64,000 nt of DNA from Clostridia bacterium (GTDB lineage Bacteria > Bacillota > Clostridia > Oscillospirales > Feifaniaceae). Of the stretch, positions 1 through 9,595 are shown piece after piece. The position numbers and the translations under genes were made by a program. The DNA is taken from positions 1 to 64,000 of the forward strand of contig JAFWXR010000058.1 of NCBI GenBank assembly GCA_017517965.1, read 5' to 3'. A model generated the notes under the pieces. It did no database searches, had not been told where the DNA came from, and saw only the letters and a program-made list of their open reading frames with translations. Position 1 is the first letter of the stretch; each line of letters opens with the position of its first letter.

Positions 1-658
1 GATTAAGCAAAATCGTAAGTTCATCAGCCGTAAACGTTCTTCCTTCACCCATTCCCTGAATTTCAGCAAAACCGCCGTTAGAATCCATAATCACATTCAT
101 ATCGACGTCTGCACTACTGTCCTCTGTGTAGCATAGATCAAGCATAGGCTCATCATCCACTATACCGACGCTGATTGCCGCAAGATATCTCTTTATCGGA
201 AAATATTTAATTTTCTTTTCATCATACAATTTTTTCATTGCAAGAGCCATTGCAATGAAACCGCCTGTAATAGAAGCTGTTCTTGTACCGCCGTCTGCCT
301 GAAGAACGTCGCAGTCAACTGTTATGCACCGTTCACCAAGTGCTTCCATATCGACAACACTACGCAAACTTCTGCCTATAAGGCGCTGTATTTCAACGCT
401 CCTTGCCGCCTGCTTGAGTTTTGATATATCTCTCTTATTTCTCTGTGCTGTTGCTGAGGGCAGCATCGAATACTCTGCAGTTACCCATCCGCAATTCTTA
501 CCCTTAAGAAACGGAGGTACGCTTTCATCAATACTTGCCGTGCACAACACTTTTGTGTCACCCGTTTCAATAAGAACGCTTCCTGCAGCATATTTAGTAT
601 ATCCTGCGGTTATTTTGAGTGGCCTTTTTTCATCATTTTTTCTATTATCTGTTCTCAT
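1..658 (-). CDS. rph: RNase PH, 3' end cut by window edge
   Basis: This gene starts at the ATG at 658 and runs off the left edge, leaving 219 codons of a protein that is usually about 240-260 residues. RNase PH is a phosphorolytic 3'-5' exoribonuclease that trims tRNA 3' ends. The translated frame shows the family hallmarks: [14 protein letters not shown] followed by an Arg-rich stretch, then [20 protein letters not shown], and later [11 protein letters not shown] and [11 protein letters not shown]. It is the last gene of the smc-ftsY block, 9 bp after the ftsY stop. There is no break in the visible part. It misses the usual ORF criteria only because its stop codon is outside the window. Confidence 0.95.
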   Translation of the reverse strand, partial: MRTDNRKNDEKRPLKITAGYTKYAAGSVLIETGDTKVLCTASIDESVPPFLKGKNCGWVTAEYSMLPSATAQRNKRDISKLKQAARSVEIQRLIGRSLRSVVDMEALGERCITVDCDVLQADGGTRTASITGGFIAMALAMKKLYDEKKIKYFPIKRYLAAISVGIVDDEPMLDLCYTEDSSADVDMNVIMDSNGGFAEIQGMGEGRTFTADELTILLN

Positions 659-667
659 TATCTTTTC

Positions 668-1576
668 CTATTCAAAAAGTGCATTTACAAAATCATTACT
701 GTTAAATTCCTGCAAATCATCCATCTTCTCGCCTACACCTACGAATCTTACAGGCACATGAAGTTCATTTTTGATTGCGACTATTATACCGCCTTTTGCC
801 GTACCGTCAAGTTTTGTAAGGACTACACCGTTTATCTGTGTAGCTTTCTGGAACTCAATAGCCTGAATAAGACCGTTCTGCCCTGTAGTTGCATCGCAAA
901 CAAGAAGCACTTGTTTGTCACAACCTTCAAGTTCTCTGTCAATAACACGGTTTATCTTCGCAAGTTCGTCCATAAGATTTTTTTTGTTATGAAGTCTGCC
1001 TGCAGTGTCACAAATGATAATATCAGCACCTCTGCTCTTGCCTGCTGCTATCGTGTCAAACACTACTGAAGCAGGGTCCGCACCTTCATGCTGTCTTACA
1101 ATGTCTACATCTGCACGGTTTGCCCAAATTTCAAGCTGATCGGCCGCAGCAGCTCTGAAAGTGTCAGCTGCTGCAAGAATTACCTTTTTACCGCTTTCTT
1201 TGTACATATGTGCAAGCTTGGCAATTGTCGTTGTCTTGCCAACACCGTTAACCCCGACAACTAAAATTATGGAGGGCTTAGTATCCAGAGTCATCGGTTC
1301 GACATCTTCATCCATTATCTCGCAAGTAATGTCTTTGAGCGCTTGTTTAACCTCAGACGGCTCTTTTAATCTTCCGTCACGTATTCTTTCTCTGAGCCCG
1401 TCCATTATCTTGTCTGTCGTTTCAAGTCCCACGTCAGCAAGAATGAGGATCTCTTCAAGTTCCTCAAGAAGATCTTCATCAATCTTGACAAAATTCTTGA
1501 GAAGACCGTCTATCTGACCGAATATACCGTCTTTTGTTTTTTTGAGTCCCTGTTTAATTTTTTCAAAAAAGCCCAA
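668..1576 (-). CDS. ftsY: Signal recognition particle receptor FtsY
   Basis: SRP receptor GTPase, 302 residues, which docks ribosome-SRP complexes at the membrane. An N-terminal NG-type four-helix region is followed by the GTPase motifs VGVNGVGKTTT (G1), DTFRAAAADQL, DTAGR (G3) and TKLDGTAKGG. The acidic A domain is very short, as in Gram-positive FtsY. The frame opens at a TTG at 1582, but AAGGAG at 1585-1590 is too close to it. The next TTG, at 1576, has correct spacing and gives the usual N-terminus MGFFEKIKQGLKKTKDG. It lies 26 bp after smc and 9 bp before rph. The smc-ftsY order is conserved in Firmicutes. Confidence 0.97.
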   Translation of the reverse strand: MGFFEKIKQGLKKTKDGIFGQIDGLLKNFVKIDEDLLEELEEILILADVGLETTDKIMDGLRERIRDGRLKEPSEVKQALKDITCEIMDEDVEPMTLDTKPSIILVVGVNGVGKTTTIAKLAHMYKESGKKVILAAADTFRAAAADQLEIWANRADVDIVRQHEGADPASVVFDTIAAGKSRGADIIICDTAGRLHNKKNLMDELAKINRVIDRELEGCDKQVLLVCDATTGQNGLIQAIEFQKATQINGVVLTKLDGTAKGGIIVAIKNELHVPVRFVGVGEKMDDLQEFNSNDFVNALFE

Positions 1577-1602
1577 TTCCAATTCTCCTTAAGCATTAGT
1601 TC

Positions 1603-4600
1603 TTAGCTGATTATCTTTGCAAATTTCTTTTCAACTTCCGAAACATTGATTGTCAAAAGTTTTGTAACACCACTTTCCTGCATCGTAACACCGTAAAGAA
1701 TATCTGCTTTTTCCATAGTGCCACGCTTATGCGTAATTGTGATGAACTGACTTGTTTTAGAAAGATTAACAAGATAGTTAGCAAGTCTTGCAACGTTTAC
1801 ATCGTCAAGCGGTGCATCAATTTCGTCGAGTATACAGAACGGTGCAGGTCGTACCGCCATTATCGCGAAATAAAGCGAAACGGCTGTGAATGCCTGCTCA
1901 CCACCTGAGAGTGCAGACAAGTTCTTTATTATCTTTCCGGGAGGGCTGACAATAATCTCAATGCCCGAACCGAGAATATCACTCGGATCAGTAAGTTCGA
2001 GTTTTGCACTGCCTCCACCAAAAAGTTCAGTAAATACCTTACTGAAATTCTCATTTATAACCTTAAACTGTTCTGAGAATATCTTTTTCATCTCAGCAGT
2101 AAGTTCACCGATAAGATTCTGAAGCTCGTCTTTCGATTTTTCAAGATCTTCAACCTGCTTACTCAGGAAGTCATATCTCTCTTTGACCTGAATATATTCA
2201 TCGATTGCACCGAGATTTACATCACCGAGAGCACGCATCTTCTGCTTGAGTTCTGTTATTCGCTTTGCAGCCGACTTAACATCATCGCACTCAGTACGTA
2301 TTTCATACGCTTCATTAAGTGTAAGCTCATATTCTTCCCAAAGGCTTGAGATAATATTATCATATTCCGTATCAATGGACTGCTTTCTTGCTTCAAAACG
2401 TTCAATCTCTTTAATGAGATTCTCTTTTTTGGAAATAAGGTCTTTTGAATTCTTACGAAGTTCGATAACCTTCTTTTCCGCTTCATTACGCGCATTTTCT
2501 GCTGTCTTTATAAGTGAATGTTTATCATTAACTTCATTCTTGTAAGCGTTACTTTGGGCATCCAGTTGTACAAGCATCGCTTCATATTCGGCAATTTTTG
2601 CTTCAACTGCCTTTATCTCATCACCATGTGAAGATAGTTCAGTCTCATAATCAAGTTTCGACTGTTTTATCTGCGCTATTGCAAGATCTGCAAGTTCAAT
2701 ATCCTTTTCAAGCGATGCTGCAAGATATTTCTTTTCAGATATATCCGAAGCAAGTTTTTCTCTGAGTTTAGACGTTTCACTCTGTCCGTCAGAAAGTTTT
2801 GCATACTCACTTTCCATAGCAGAAATTTCTGTCTCAAATGTCTCAATCTGCTTTTCAAGTTCTTTTATACGTAACTTAGCCTGTGAACTTTCTCTGTAAA
2901 TTCTGTCCTTCTCATCTGTAAGTTCATCAATAGACGCATTAAGTGCATTCAATAACGCCTTATACTGATTAAGAACACCTTCAGCACGAAGCATCTTTTC
3001 TTTTGCTGTGTCAAACTCTGCCTCAGCACCATCCATCACAGCAACTATCTCAGCACATTCTCCACTGACCGCTTCAAGTTTTTCTTCAAGTTCCTTTGAT
3101 TTCTTTTCAAGGTCAAGCAGTTCTTTTTCAAGCTGTTTTATCTCATTTTTTCTTGAAAGAACACCTGCTCCCTTAATCTGTGAACCTCCTGTAAAGGAGC
3201 CGCCCGCATTTACCTGCTGTCCGTCAAGAGTAACTATTCTGAAACGGTATCCGGTCTTCTTTGCCAATTCAATGGCGTTATCAATCGTTTCAACAACAAC
3301 CGTTCTTCCCAGAAGATTTCCGAATATAGCCTCATATCTCTTGTCAAACGAAACCAATTGATTGGCAATTCCGACATAGCCGTTTGCATTCTTTGCATCT
3401 TTCGCATCAAAGGGTGTGTATTTTACAGAAGTAAGCGGCAAAAACGTTGCTCTGCCCTTATTCTCGTTTTTGAGAAGCATTATCGCCGCTTTGGCATCAC
3501 TCTCATTTTCCACGACTATATTCTGTATATTTCCGCCCAGTGCAGTTTCAACAGCAAGAGCATACTTGTCTTCTATCTTGATAAGACTGCTTATCGGACC
3601 GACAATATTTTTAAGTATGCCTCTTGATGCTTCCTGCATAACGGTTCTTACGCTGTTTGCGAATCCGTCAAGCTGTGCTTCCATCTGTGACAGAAGATTC
3701 TTTTTATGTGTCTTTTCTATTATCGAGGAATTTATGGATGCAAGCTGTTTTTCAACCTCTTTTTTCTGTTCTTCCTTTGCCTGAAGCTTCCTGTTATATC
3801 CCTCTATGATATTCTTATTTGATGAAAGTGCATCTGACGCTCTCTCAAATTCATCATCAGCATCCTTCATATCATTGATGATTGCTTTCAATTCATCATT
3901 TTTCTTTTCTACAGATATGTCTATCTCTTCTGTTTTTTCGGCAACATCTGTTTTTGCAGAAAGCGAAGCAAGAAGAATTTTAGCATCCGTAAGTTCACCT
4001 GTTTTGACAGTCATCTTTGCACGAAGTGAATCAATGCTGTCATTCACACCGGTCTGTTCCTTTATCTGTTCTTCATTCTTTTTGATAAAAGATTCAAGTT
4101 CGTTATTTACAAATTCAAGACGGGCAATAAGCTCTTTCTTTTCAGCATTCTTTGATGCAATATCCTCTTCAAATTTCTTAAAACGTCCCTGTCCCTCGTT
4201 TACCTGCTCTTCAATTCTTTGAATAAGTTCTTTCGCGTGTTCAATATCGTTGACCGTAACTGCTCTCTGACTTGTGAGTTGTGAAGCAACTTCTTCAATC
4301 TCACGTATTTCTCTGTTCAGTAAGTCAATTTCTGCATTTTTTGAAGATGCAAGTTCGGTAAGCGAGTCTATTTCATTTTCATCCGACTCAAACGTTTTAT
4401 TTACAACTTCAAGATCAGTCTTTGCAATATGAAGTTTTGTGTCTATGTCATTTTTGACTTCATTTGTCTTATCAACACTGTCCAGCCAGACATTTATCTG
4501 AAGTTGCTTTCTTTCATCACGGAAAGCAAGATATTTTTTTGCCTTCTCGCTCTGTTTTTCAAGAGGACCTATTCTCTCCGTCAGTTCAGAAAGAATATCA

Positions 4601-5175
4601 TTGATTCTCAGAAGGTTGTCGTTTGTGGCTGCAAGTTTTCTCTCTGTTTCTATTTTTCTGTATCTGTATTTTGAAATACCGGCAGCCTCTTCAAATATTT
4701 GTCTTCTGTCTTCACTCTTTGATGAAAGGACATCAGCTATCTTACCCTGACCTATTACAGAATAGCCGTCTTTACCAACACCTGTATTCATAAAGAGTTC
4801 GACTATATCACGAAGTCGTGACGGTTTGCCGTTTACCGCATATTCACTTTCACCACTTCTGTAAAGCCTTCTTGTAACACTTACTTCGGTAAAGTCAATA
4901 TCAAGTGCCTTGTCAGCATTGTCCATTATAAGCGTAACTTCAGCAAAACCTGTAGGCTTTCTGGAAGATGTACCGTTAAAAATTACGTCTTCCATCTTGC
5001 TTCCGCGCAATGTCTTAGAGCTCTGCTCACCAAGAACCCATCTTATAGCATCGACAATATTGCTTTTTCCGCTTCCGTTAGGACCTACAATAGCTGTAAT
5101 GCCACTTGTAAAGTTAATTACAGTTCTGTCCGGGAAAGATTTAAAACCCTCAATTATAAGGCTGCGTAAATACAT
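1603..5175 (-). CDS. smc: Chromosome segregation protein SMC
   Basis: SMC ATPase of the prokaryotic condensin complex, which with ScpA/ScpB extrudes DNA loops and drives chromosome segregation. It has 1190 residues, a normal length. Walker A is GPNGSGKS at residues 31-38. Two long coiled coils (about 170-500 and 680-1010) flank a hinge with the Gly-rich GGSFTGGSQIKGAG region. The C-terminal head carries the signature LSGGEQAF and Walker B CILDEIDAPLDD. The start ATG has GAGGTGAAAT directly upstream. The 5' side is odd: a hairpin followed by seven Ts ends just before the ribosome site (separate entry). Confidence 0.98.
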   Translation of the reverse strand: MYLRSLIIEGFKSFPDRTVINFTSGITAIVGPNGSGKSNIVDAIRWVLGEQSSKTLRGSKMEDVIFNGTSSRKPTGFAEVTLIMDNADKALDIDFTEVSVTRRLYRSGESEYAVNGKPSRLRDIVELFMNTGVGKDGYSVIGQGKIADVLSSKSEDRRQIFEEAAGISKYRYRKIETERKLAATNDNLLRINDILSELTERIGPLEKQSEKAKKYLAFRDERKQLQINVWLDSVDKTNEVKNDIDTKLHIAKTDLEVVNKTFESDENEIDSLTELASSKNAEIDLLNREIREIEEVASQLTSQRAVTVNDIEHAKELIQRIEEQVNEGQGRFKKFEEDIASKNAEKKELIARLEFVNNELESFIKKNEEQIKEQTGVNDSIDSLRAKMTVKTGELTDAKILLASLSAKTDVAEKTEEIDISVEKKNDELKAIINDMKDADDEFERASDALSSNKNIIEGYNRKLQAKEEQKKEVEKQLASINSSIIEKTHKKNLLSQMEAQLDGFANSVRTVMQEASRGILKNIVGPISSLIKIEDKYALAVETALGGNIQNIVVENESDAKAAIMLLKNENKGRATFLPLTSVKYTPFDAKDAKNANGYVGIANQLVSFDKRYEAIFGNLLGRTVVVETIDNAIELAKKTGYRFRIVTLDGQQVNAGGSFTGGSQIKGAGVLSRKNEIKQLEKELLDLEKKSKELEEKLEAVSGECAEIVAVMDGAEAEFDTAKEKMLRAEGVLNQYKALLNALNASIDELTDEKDRIYRESSQAKLRIKELEKQIETFETEISAMESEYAKLSDGQSETSKLREKLASDISEKKYLAASLEKDIELADLAIAQIKQSKLDYETELSSHGDEIKAVEAKIAEYEAMLVQLDAQSNAYKNEVNDKHSLIKTAENARNEAEKKVIELRKNSKDLISKKENLIKEIERFEARKQSIDTEYDNIISSLWEEYELTLNEAYEIRTECDDVKSAAKRITELKQKMRALGDVNLGAIDEYIQVKERYDFLSKQVEDLEKSKDELQNLIGELTAEMKKIFSEQFKVINENFSKVFTELFGGGSAKLELTDPSDILGSGIEIIVSPPGKIIKNLSALSGGEQAFTAVSLYFAIMAVRPAPFCILDEIDAPLDDVNVARLANYLVNLSKTSQFITITHKRGTMEKADILYGVTMQESGVTKLLTINVSEVEKKFAKIIS

Positions 5176-5185
5176 ATTTCACCTC

Positions 5186-5228
5186 AAAAAAAGTTGCATA
5201 GATGATAATATTTTACCACCTATGCAAC
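5186..5228 (-). terminator. Hairpin plus T7 directly before smc
   Basis: Read on the minus strand, a perfect 9-bp stem (GTTGCATAG/CTATGCAAC, arms at 5220-5228 and 5193-5201) with an 18-nt loop is followed by seven Ts at 5186-5192. The smc Shine-Dalgarno GAGGT follows at once at 5181-5185. It would end transcripts coming from the radical SAM gene. The stem is AT-rich and the loop long, so efficiency may be moderate. Confidence 0.55.
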
Positions 5229-5238
5229 GACATTGTAA
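5210..5238 (-). promoter_or_regulatory. Candidate smc promoter inside the hairpin
   Basis: On the minus strand TTACAA (5233-5238), a 17-bp spacer and TAAAAT (5210-5215), preceded by an extended -10 TG at 5217-5218. The predicted transcription start would fall beyond the hairpin's 5' arm, so this transcript would not form the terminator. The -35 match is imperfect. Confidence 0.4.
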
Positions 5239-5262
5239 ATAGTATTTATTAAATTATATATA

Positions 5263-6261
5263 TTATTTAATTAAAATTTCACCCAAAGCAAGACTTTCAT
5301 CGCATTTAAATGAAACATTTCCGTTTCCGAACAATTCCAACAATTTTATTTTATTTGCCTTTTTGTGTCCGATAACTCTCGATGTATCTGCCTTAGAATA
5401 ACAAACAGTCCCGCAACCACCACGGTCATTAAGCATTTTTACAATTCTGTCAAAATACATTTCACCTTCAACAAGTTCCCTGAAAGCAGGATGATAAGGT
5501 CCTGCAACCATAGTATCATCAAAATCTTTTTCAGCATTAAGTCCAAGTTTTATTATGGATATATTTCTGCTTTCAAAGAAAACGCACAACTGTTTACAAA
5601 GTGTAACAGCCTCATCAAGACTCTGAGGTGTGTACTCACCCTTTTGATACGCATCGTTCATTTTTGTGTTTTTAAACACAATGGCAGGATAAATCCTCAC
5701 AGCCGTCGGATTAAGTGATGCGATCATTTCAGCTGACTTAATATCTTTATCGACAGTTGAACCGTGCAAACCCGTCATCATCTGCAAAACCAATTCTATC
5801 CCTTTTTCAGAGATGAGTTTTGCGGCTTCGTATGTATCTTGTACCGTGTGTCCTCTTTCACATATGTCAAGCACTTCCTCATCCATGGACTGTGCACCAA
5901 GTTCTATTGCTGTAACACTGTACCCTGAAACAATATCCATTATTCTCTTATCAATACCGTCAGGTCTTGTAGAAAAACGTATACCGTGAAGTTTATACCT
6001 GTCAACAAGTCTTTGAGCGCAATCAAGGTACTCTCTCATACTTTTTTCGCTTATACAGGTAAAACTGCCCCCAAAAAAAGCAATTTCAAGTTCATCCGAC
6101 GGACGTGACTTCAAAGCCTCATCAACTGCACGTTCAATATCTTCACCTGTAGGCATTTTCGAAGATGCCGCTATTGCATTCTGGTTGCAAAAAGTACACT
6201 TATGAGGACATCCCATATGCGGTATAAAAAGAGCAATACTTTTAACTCTTTTATCACACAT
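5263..6261 (-). CDS. Radical SAM protein, Elp3-like family
   Basis: Radical SAM enzyme of 332 residues with the cluster motif CPHKCTFC (CxxxCxxC) close to the N-terminus, followed by FFGGSFT and STRPDGID, as in the Elp3/COG1243 branch. It lacks the GNAT acetyltransferase domain of full Elp3, so it is not a complete Elp3. The substrate is unknown; a tRNA-modification role is a guess from family membership. The longest frame starts at 6312 inside rnc. The ATG at 6261 overlaps the rnc stop by 8 bp and begins MCDKRVKSIALF, just ahead of the cluster motif, so it is preferred. A similar gene often sits between rnc and smc in clostridia. Confidence 0.8.
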   Translation of the reverse strand: MCDKRVKSIALFIPHMGCPHKCTFCNQNAIAASSKMPTGEDIERAVDEALKSRPSDELEIAFFGGSFTCISEKSMREYLDCAQRLVDRYKLHGIRFSTRPDGIDKRIMDIVSGYSVTAIELGAQSMDEEVLDICERGHTVQDTYEAAKLISEKGIELVLQMMTGLHGSTVDKDIKSAEMIASLNPTAVRIYPAIVFKNTKMNDAYQKGEYTPQSLDEAVTLCKQLCVFFESRNISIIKLGLNAEKDFDDTMVAGPYHPAFRELVEGEMYFDRIVKMLNDRGGCGTVCYSKADTSRVIGHKKANKIKLLELFGNGNVSFKCDESLALGEILIK

Positions 6262-6943
6262 CGGTTTCACCCATAAGCGTGAGTGCAGCTTTTGCCGCAT
6301 GCTGTTCAGCATCCTTTTTACTGTGCCCTATGCCCCTTGCAATCGGGTTGGAGTCAAGAAGCACCTGTGCTTCAAACCTTTTGTCGTGATCAGGACCGCT
6401 TTCCCCGATAATTTCGTAGGCAAGCGTTACAGATCTGTTTTTCTGTACTATTTCCTGAAGTCTCGTCTTATAGTCATCGTTTGAACAATGTACTATTGCC
6501 TCATCAACCGCTTTGATTATTCTTTCTTCGTATACTTTTTTTACCGCTTCAAAGCCACCGTCAAGATATACTGCCGCCATAACCGCTTCATAGGCATCAG
6601 AAAGAATAGAATCACGGAAATTGCCGTGTTGTCCGAGTTCACCTTTTCCGCATTTAATATTGCTGCCCAGATCTATCTCTCTGGCAAATACAGCAAGTGA
6701 TTTTTCACACACGACCGATGCCCTGGTCTTTGTCAGAACTCCTTCAGGATACTGAACATATTTCTTATAAAGATACTCAGCCGTAATAAGTGAGAGTACC
6801 GAATCTCCGAGAAACTCAAGACGTTCATTACTCTGCACACCGCTTTTTTTACATTCATTCACATAAGAAGAATGTGACAAAGCCATATCAAGAAGTGCTT
6901 TATTATTAAATTTATACCCAAGTCTCTCTTCAAAAGACGTCAT
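6254..6943 (-). CDS. rnc: Ribonuclease III
   Basis: Double-strand-specific endoribonuclease of 229 residues that processes rRNA precursors and structured mRNAs. The catalytic signature NERLEFLGDSVLSL lies near residues 40-53 and the second acidic site SDAYEAVMAAVYLDGG near 113-128. A dsRNA-binding domain fills about 155-225 and ends KKDAEQHAAKAALTLM. AGGTGAAAAT precedes the ATG. It follows the acpP terminator by only a few bases, and no good promoter is visible in the 47-bp gap. Expression may depend on read-through from acpP. Confidence 0.97.
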   Translation of the reverse strand: MTSFEERLGYKFNNKALLDMALSHSSYVNECKKSGVQSNERLEFLGDSVLSLITAEYLYKKYVQYPEGVLTKTRASVVCEKSLAVFAREIDLGSNIKCGKGELGQHGNFRDSILSDAYEAVMAAVYLDGGFEAVKKVYEERIIKAVDEAIVHCSNDDYKTRLQEIVQKNRSVTLAYEIIGESGPDHDKRFEAQVLLDSNPIARGIGHSKKDAEQHAAKAALTLMGETDV

Positions 6944-6956
6944 ATTTTCACCTCAT

Positions 6957-6983
6957 TAAAAAACAAGACCGCTAAAAGCGGTC
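6957..6983 (-). terminator. acpP terminator
   Basis: Minus-strand stem GACCGCT/AGCGGTC (6967-6983, 3-nt loop) followed by TTGTTTTTT. It stands between acpP and the rnc ribosome site. Confidence 0.85.
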
Positions 6984-6990
6984 TCTGTTG

Positions 6991-7215
6991 TCAGTTTTTA
7001 TTGGAAATATATTCAGCAACATCACCGAGTGTAGTGAAGTTTTCAACATCCTCGTCATCTACCGTAATATCAAATTCATCTTCGATGCCCATAAGGAGTT
7101 CAACCATATCAAGTGAGTCGATATTCAATTCTTCAAATGTAGTATTTGCAGAAAGGTCCATCTTTTCTATGCCGAATCTTTCAGCAGCCATTGAAATAAG
7201 TTTTTCCAATACCAT
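6991..7215 (-). CDS. acpP: Acyl carrier protein
   Basis: Acyl carrier protein of 74 residues that carries growing fatty acyl chains on 4'-phosphopantetheine. The attachment site is the Ser of NIDSLDMVELLM. The protein is very acidic, as expected. GAGGTGAT precedes the ATG. It has its own strong promoter and its own terminator, so it can be made at a higher level than plsX upstream and rnc downstream, although the plsX-acpP-rnc order is the common Firmicutes one. Confidence 0.97.
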   Translation of the reverse strand: MVLEKLISMAAERFGIEKMDLSANTTFEELNIDSLDMVELLMGIEDEFDITVDDEDVENFTTLGDVAEYISNKN

Positions 7216-7249
7216 TTATATCACCTCATCTCTTTTAAACACTAAAATG

Positions 7250-7278
7250 ATAATATATACATTACATCATTATGTCAA
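7250..7278 (-). promoter_or_regulatory. acpP promoter
   Basis: Minus strand TTGACA (7273-7278), exact 17-bp spacer, TATTAT (7250-7255). The -35 box overlaps the plsX stop codon. Confidence 0.85.
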
Positions 7279-8279
7279 GAGTCAATTTCACTTTTAGGCA
7301 TACTTTTTTCAATTGTTTCAACAATTCCTGCATTGACAAAATTCATTGCCTGCCTTACAGCACTCTCAAATCCCTTGGCATCAGAGTTACCGTGAGCCTT
7401 TATAACAGGCTTACAAATGCCAAGCAACGGTGCTCCACCGTATTCAGAAGCGTCCATTTTCTTTTTGAGGTCATTGACGCTTCCTTTAACTACAAGTGCT
7501 GCAAGTTTATTTTTTAATGACGAAAGAAAAATTCCCTTTATTTCTTTCATTATCATCTTTGCGGTGCCTTCCATTGTCTTCAAGAAGATATTACCACTGA
7601 ATCCATCGGCAACAAGAACGTTGCATCCGCCCATAACATATTCTTTGCCTTCAATATTGCCGATATAGTTAATATGTTCTGTTGTTTTAAGAAGTTCATT
7701 TGCCTGCTTATGTACGTCTGTGCCCTTTGAATCTTCAGTACCGTTATTGAGAAGTCCCACCGTAGGATTATCAATACCAAGCATCGGTGCCGCATACACA
7801 CTTCCCATAACGGCAAACTGCTGCAAATACTCGGGTTTACATTCAACATTTGCACCGCAGTCAAGCAAAAGTGATACACCTTTACCCGTAGGTATTACCG
7901 TTGCAAGAGCAGGTCTTTTTATTCCCTTTATCCTTCCTACAATCAGAGTAGCCGCTGTAAGAAGTGCACCGGTACTGCCTGCCGAAACATAAGCATCGCC
8001 CATACCTTCTTTAAGAAGACGCGCACCAACAACAAGCGATGAATCTCTTTTGCTTCTTACTGCTTTCACAGGCTCATCATGCATTGAAATAAGTTCTGTT
8101 GTATTTACTATTTCCACCCTTTGATCGTTAAGCGAATACTCACTTATCACATCTTTAATTTTCTGTTCGTCACCCGTAAATAATATATCAAGATTATATT
8201 TTTCCGATGCTGAAATTGCACCTTTGATTATTTCTACAGGAGCATTGTCCCCTCCAAATGCATCTACAATGATTTTCAT
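7275..8279 (-). CDS. plsX: Phosphate acyltransferase PlsX
   Basis: Converts acyl-ACP to acyl-phosphate, the acyl donor for PlsY in phosphatidic acid synthesis; a peripheral membrane enzyme. It has 334 residues, full length. Family features are the N-terminal [23 protein letters not shown] and [15 protein letters not shown] precedes the ATG, and the start overlaps the trmFO stop by 4 bp (ATGA), indicating translational coupling. The pairing with acpP matches its biochemical role. Confidence 0.97.
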   Translation of the reverse strand: MKIIVDAFGGDNAPVEIIKGAISASEKYNLDILFTGDEQKIKDVISEYSLNDQRVEIVNTTELISMHDEPVKAVRSKRDSSLVVGARLLKEGMGDAYVSAGSTGALLTAATLIVGRIKGIKRPALATVIPTGKGVSLLLDCGANVECKPEYLQQFAVMGSVYAAPMLGIDNPTVGLLNNGTEDSKGTDVHKQANELLKTTEHINYIGNIEGKEYVMGGCNVLVADGFSGNIFLKTMEGTAKMIMKEIKGIFLSSLKNKLAALVVKGSVNDLKKKMDASEYGGAPLLGICKPVIKAHGNSDAKGFESAVRQAMNFVNAGIVETIEKSMPKSEIDS

Positions 8280-9595
8280 ATTGTTTCCTCCGATGCAGTA
8301 AGAACCTCACCAAGCTTTGCAAGTGCCCTTTCTGCAAGTTTAGTATTTTTATCTTTTTTGCCTTTGAACTTGAAATCAGGTGATTTCATTATGCCAAAAT
8401 TCACATTCATAGGTTGAAAATCACCAACCGAAGCACAGCTGATATAATGCGGTAATGCACCTATTGCCGTTTCATCAGTAAAATCAAGCATTTCCTTGCC
8501 TACGGCGTATCTGTACGCATTTATACCGCAAACAAGACCCGATGAAGCCGATTCAACATAGCCTTCAACACCCGTCATCTGTCCTGCAAAAAACAAGTTG
8601 GGGTATGCGTTTGCCTGATAAAATTCGTTCAGTTTCCCCGGTGAATTTATATACGTATTTCTGTGCATTACACCGTACCTTAAAAATTCTGCATTTTCAA
8701 GTCCGGGTATCATGGAAAACACTCTTTTTTGTTCACCGAACTTAAGGTGCGTCTGAAAACCGACGATATTGTACATAGTACCCTCACGGTTATCCTTTCT
8801 CAACTGGACAACCGCATAAGGATCATTGCCTGTTTTGGGATCAGGCAATCCGACAGGTTTGAGTGGACCGTATCTCATAGTGTCCTCACCGCGTTTTGCC
8901 ATAACTTCAATTGGCATACAGCCTTCAAAAACCTTGCTATTTTCAAATCCGTGAAGTTCTGCGGTTTCTGCAGAAATAAGCGCATTGTAGAAAGCAAGAT
9001 ACTGTTCTTTATTCATCGGGCAATTGATATAGTCAGGTGTTCCCTTACCGTAACGGGATGCAAAATATGTAATATCCGTATCGATGCTGTCAAAAGATAC
9101 TATGGGTGCTGCCGCATCATAAAAATGCATATTCTCCTGACCGAGCAGTTCGGATATTCTGTCAAAAAGTCCTCCCGAAGTAAGCGGTCCCGTTGCAACA
9201 ACGGTCAGTTCTTCAGGATTTAACGAAGATATTTCCCCGGAAATAAATTCTATATTAGGATCATTTTTTATTGTCTGTGTAACGTAATCAGAAAACGCCT
9301 GTCTGTCTACAGCAAGTGCACCGCCTGCCTCAACCTTCGTGGCATCTGCCGCCTTCATTATAAGAGAGTCAAGTCTGCGCATTTCTTCCTTAAGCAAACC
9401 GACTGCATTTTCGATATTACCGGCACGTAAGCTGTTAGAACATACGAGTTCCGCAAAACCTTCATAACTGTGTGCAGGTGTAAACTTAGAAGGTTTCATA
9501 TCATACAGTTTTACTTTCATTCCCCGTTTAGAGAGTTGATATGCCGCCTCACAGCCTGCAAGTCCAGCACCGATTACTTTAACTGTATCAGTCAT
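8276..9595 (-). CDS. trmFO: Folate/FAD-dependent tRNA U54 methyltransferase TrmFO
   Basis: Methylates U54 of tRNA using methylenetetrahydrofolate and FADH2, found in many Firmicutes in place of SAM-dependent TrmA. The N-terminal dinucleotide fold is [12 protein letters not shown], and [11 protein letters not shown] and the late [18 protein letters not shown] are family motifs. The open frame reaches up to 9709 inside topA. The ATG at 9595, with AGGAGGT ahead of it and an N-terminus running directly into the FAD fold, gives 439 residues, the normal size. It overlaps the topA stop by 8 bp. The topA-trmFO order is conserved in Firmicutes. Confidence 0.96.
   Translation of the reverse strand: MTDTVKVIGAGLAGCEAAYQLSKRGMKVKLYDMKPSKFTPAHSYEGFAELVCSNSLRAGNIENAVGLLKEEMRRLDSLIMKAADATKVEAGGALAVDRQAFSDYVTQTIKNDPNIEFISGEISSLNPEELTVVATGPLTSGGLFDRISELLGQENMHFYDAAAPIVSFDSIDTDITYFASRYGKGTPDYINCPMNKEQYLAFYNALISAETAELHGFENSKVFEGCMPIEVMAKRGEDTMRYGPLKPVGLPDPKTGNDPYAVVQLRKDNREGTMYNIVGFQTHLKFGEQKRVFSMIPGLENAEFLRYGVMHRNTYINSPGKLNEFYQANAYPNLFFAGQMTGVEGYVESASSGLVCGINAYRYAVGKEMLDFTDETAIGALPHYISCASVGDFQPMNVNFGIMKSPDFKFKGKKDKNTKLAERALAKLGEVLTASEETI

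Noticed and set aside
1161-1517. Plus-strand open frames opposite ftsY, smc and other genes
   Set aside because: They mirror the codon pattern of real minus-strand genes, lack ribosome sites and resemble no known protein.
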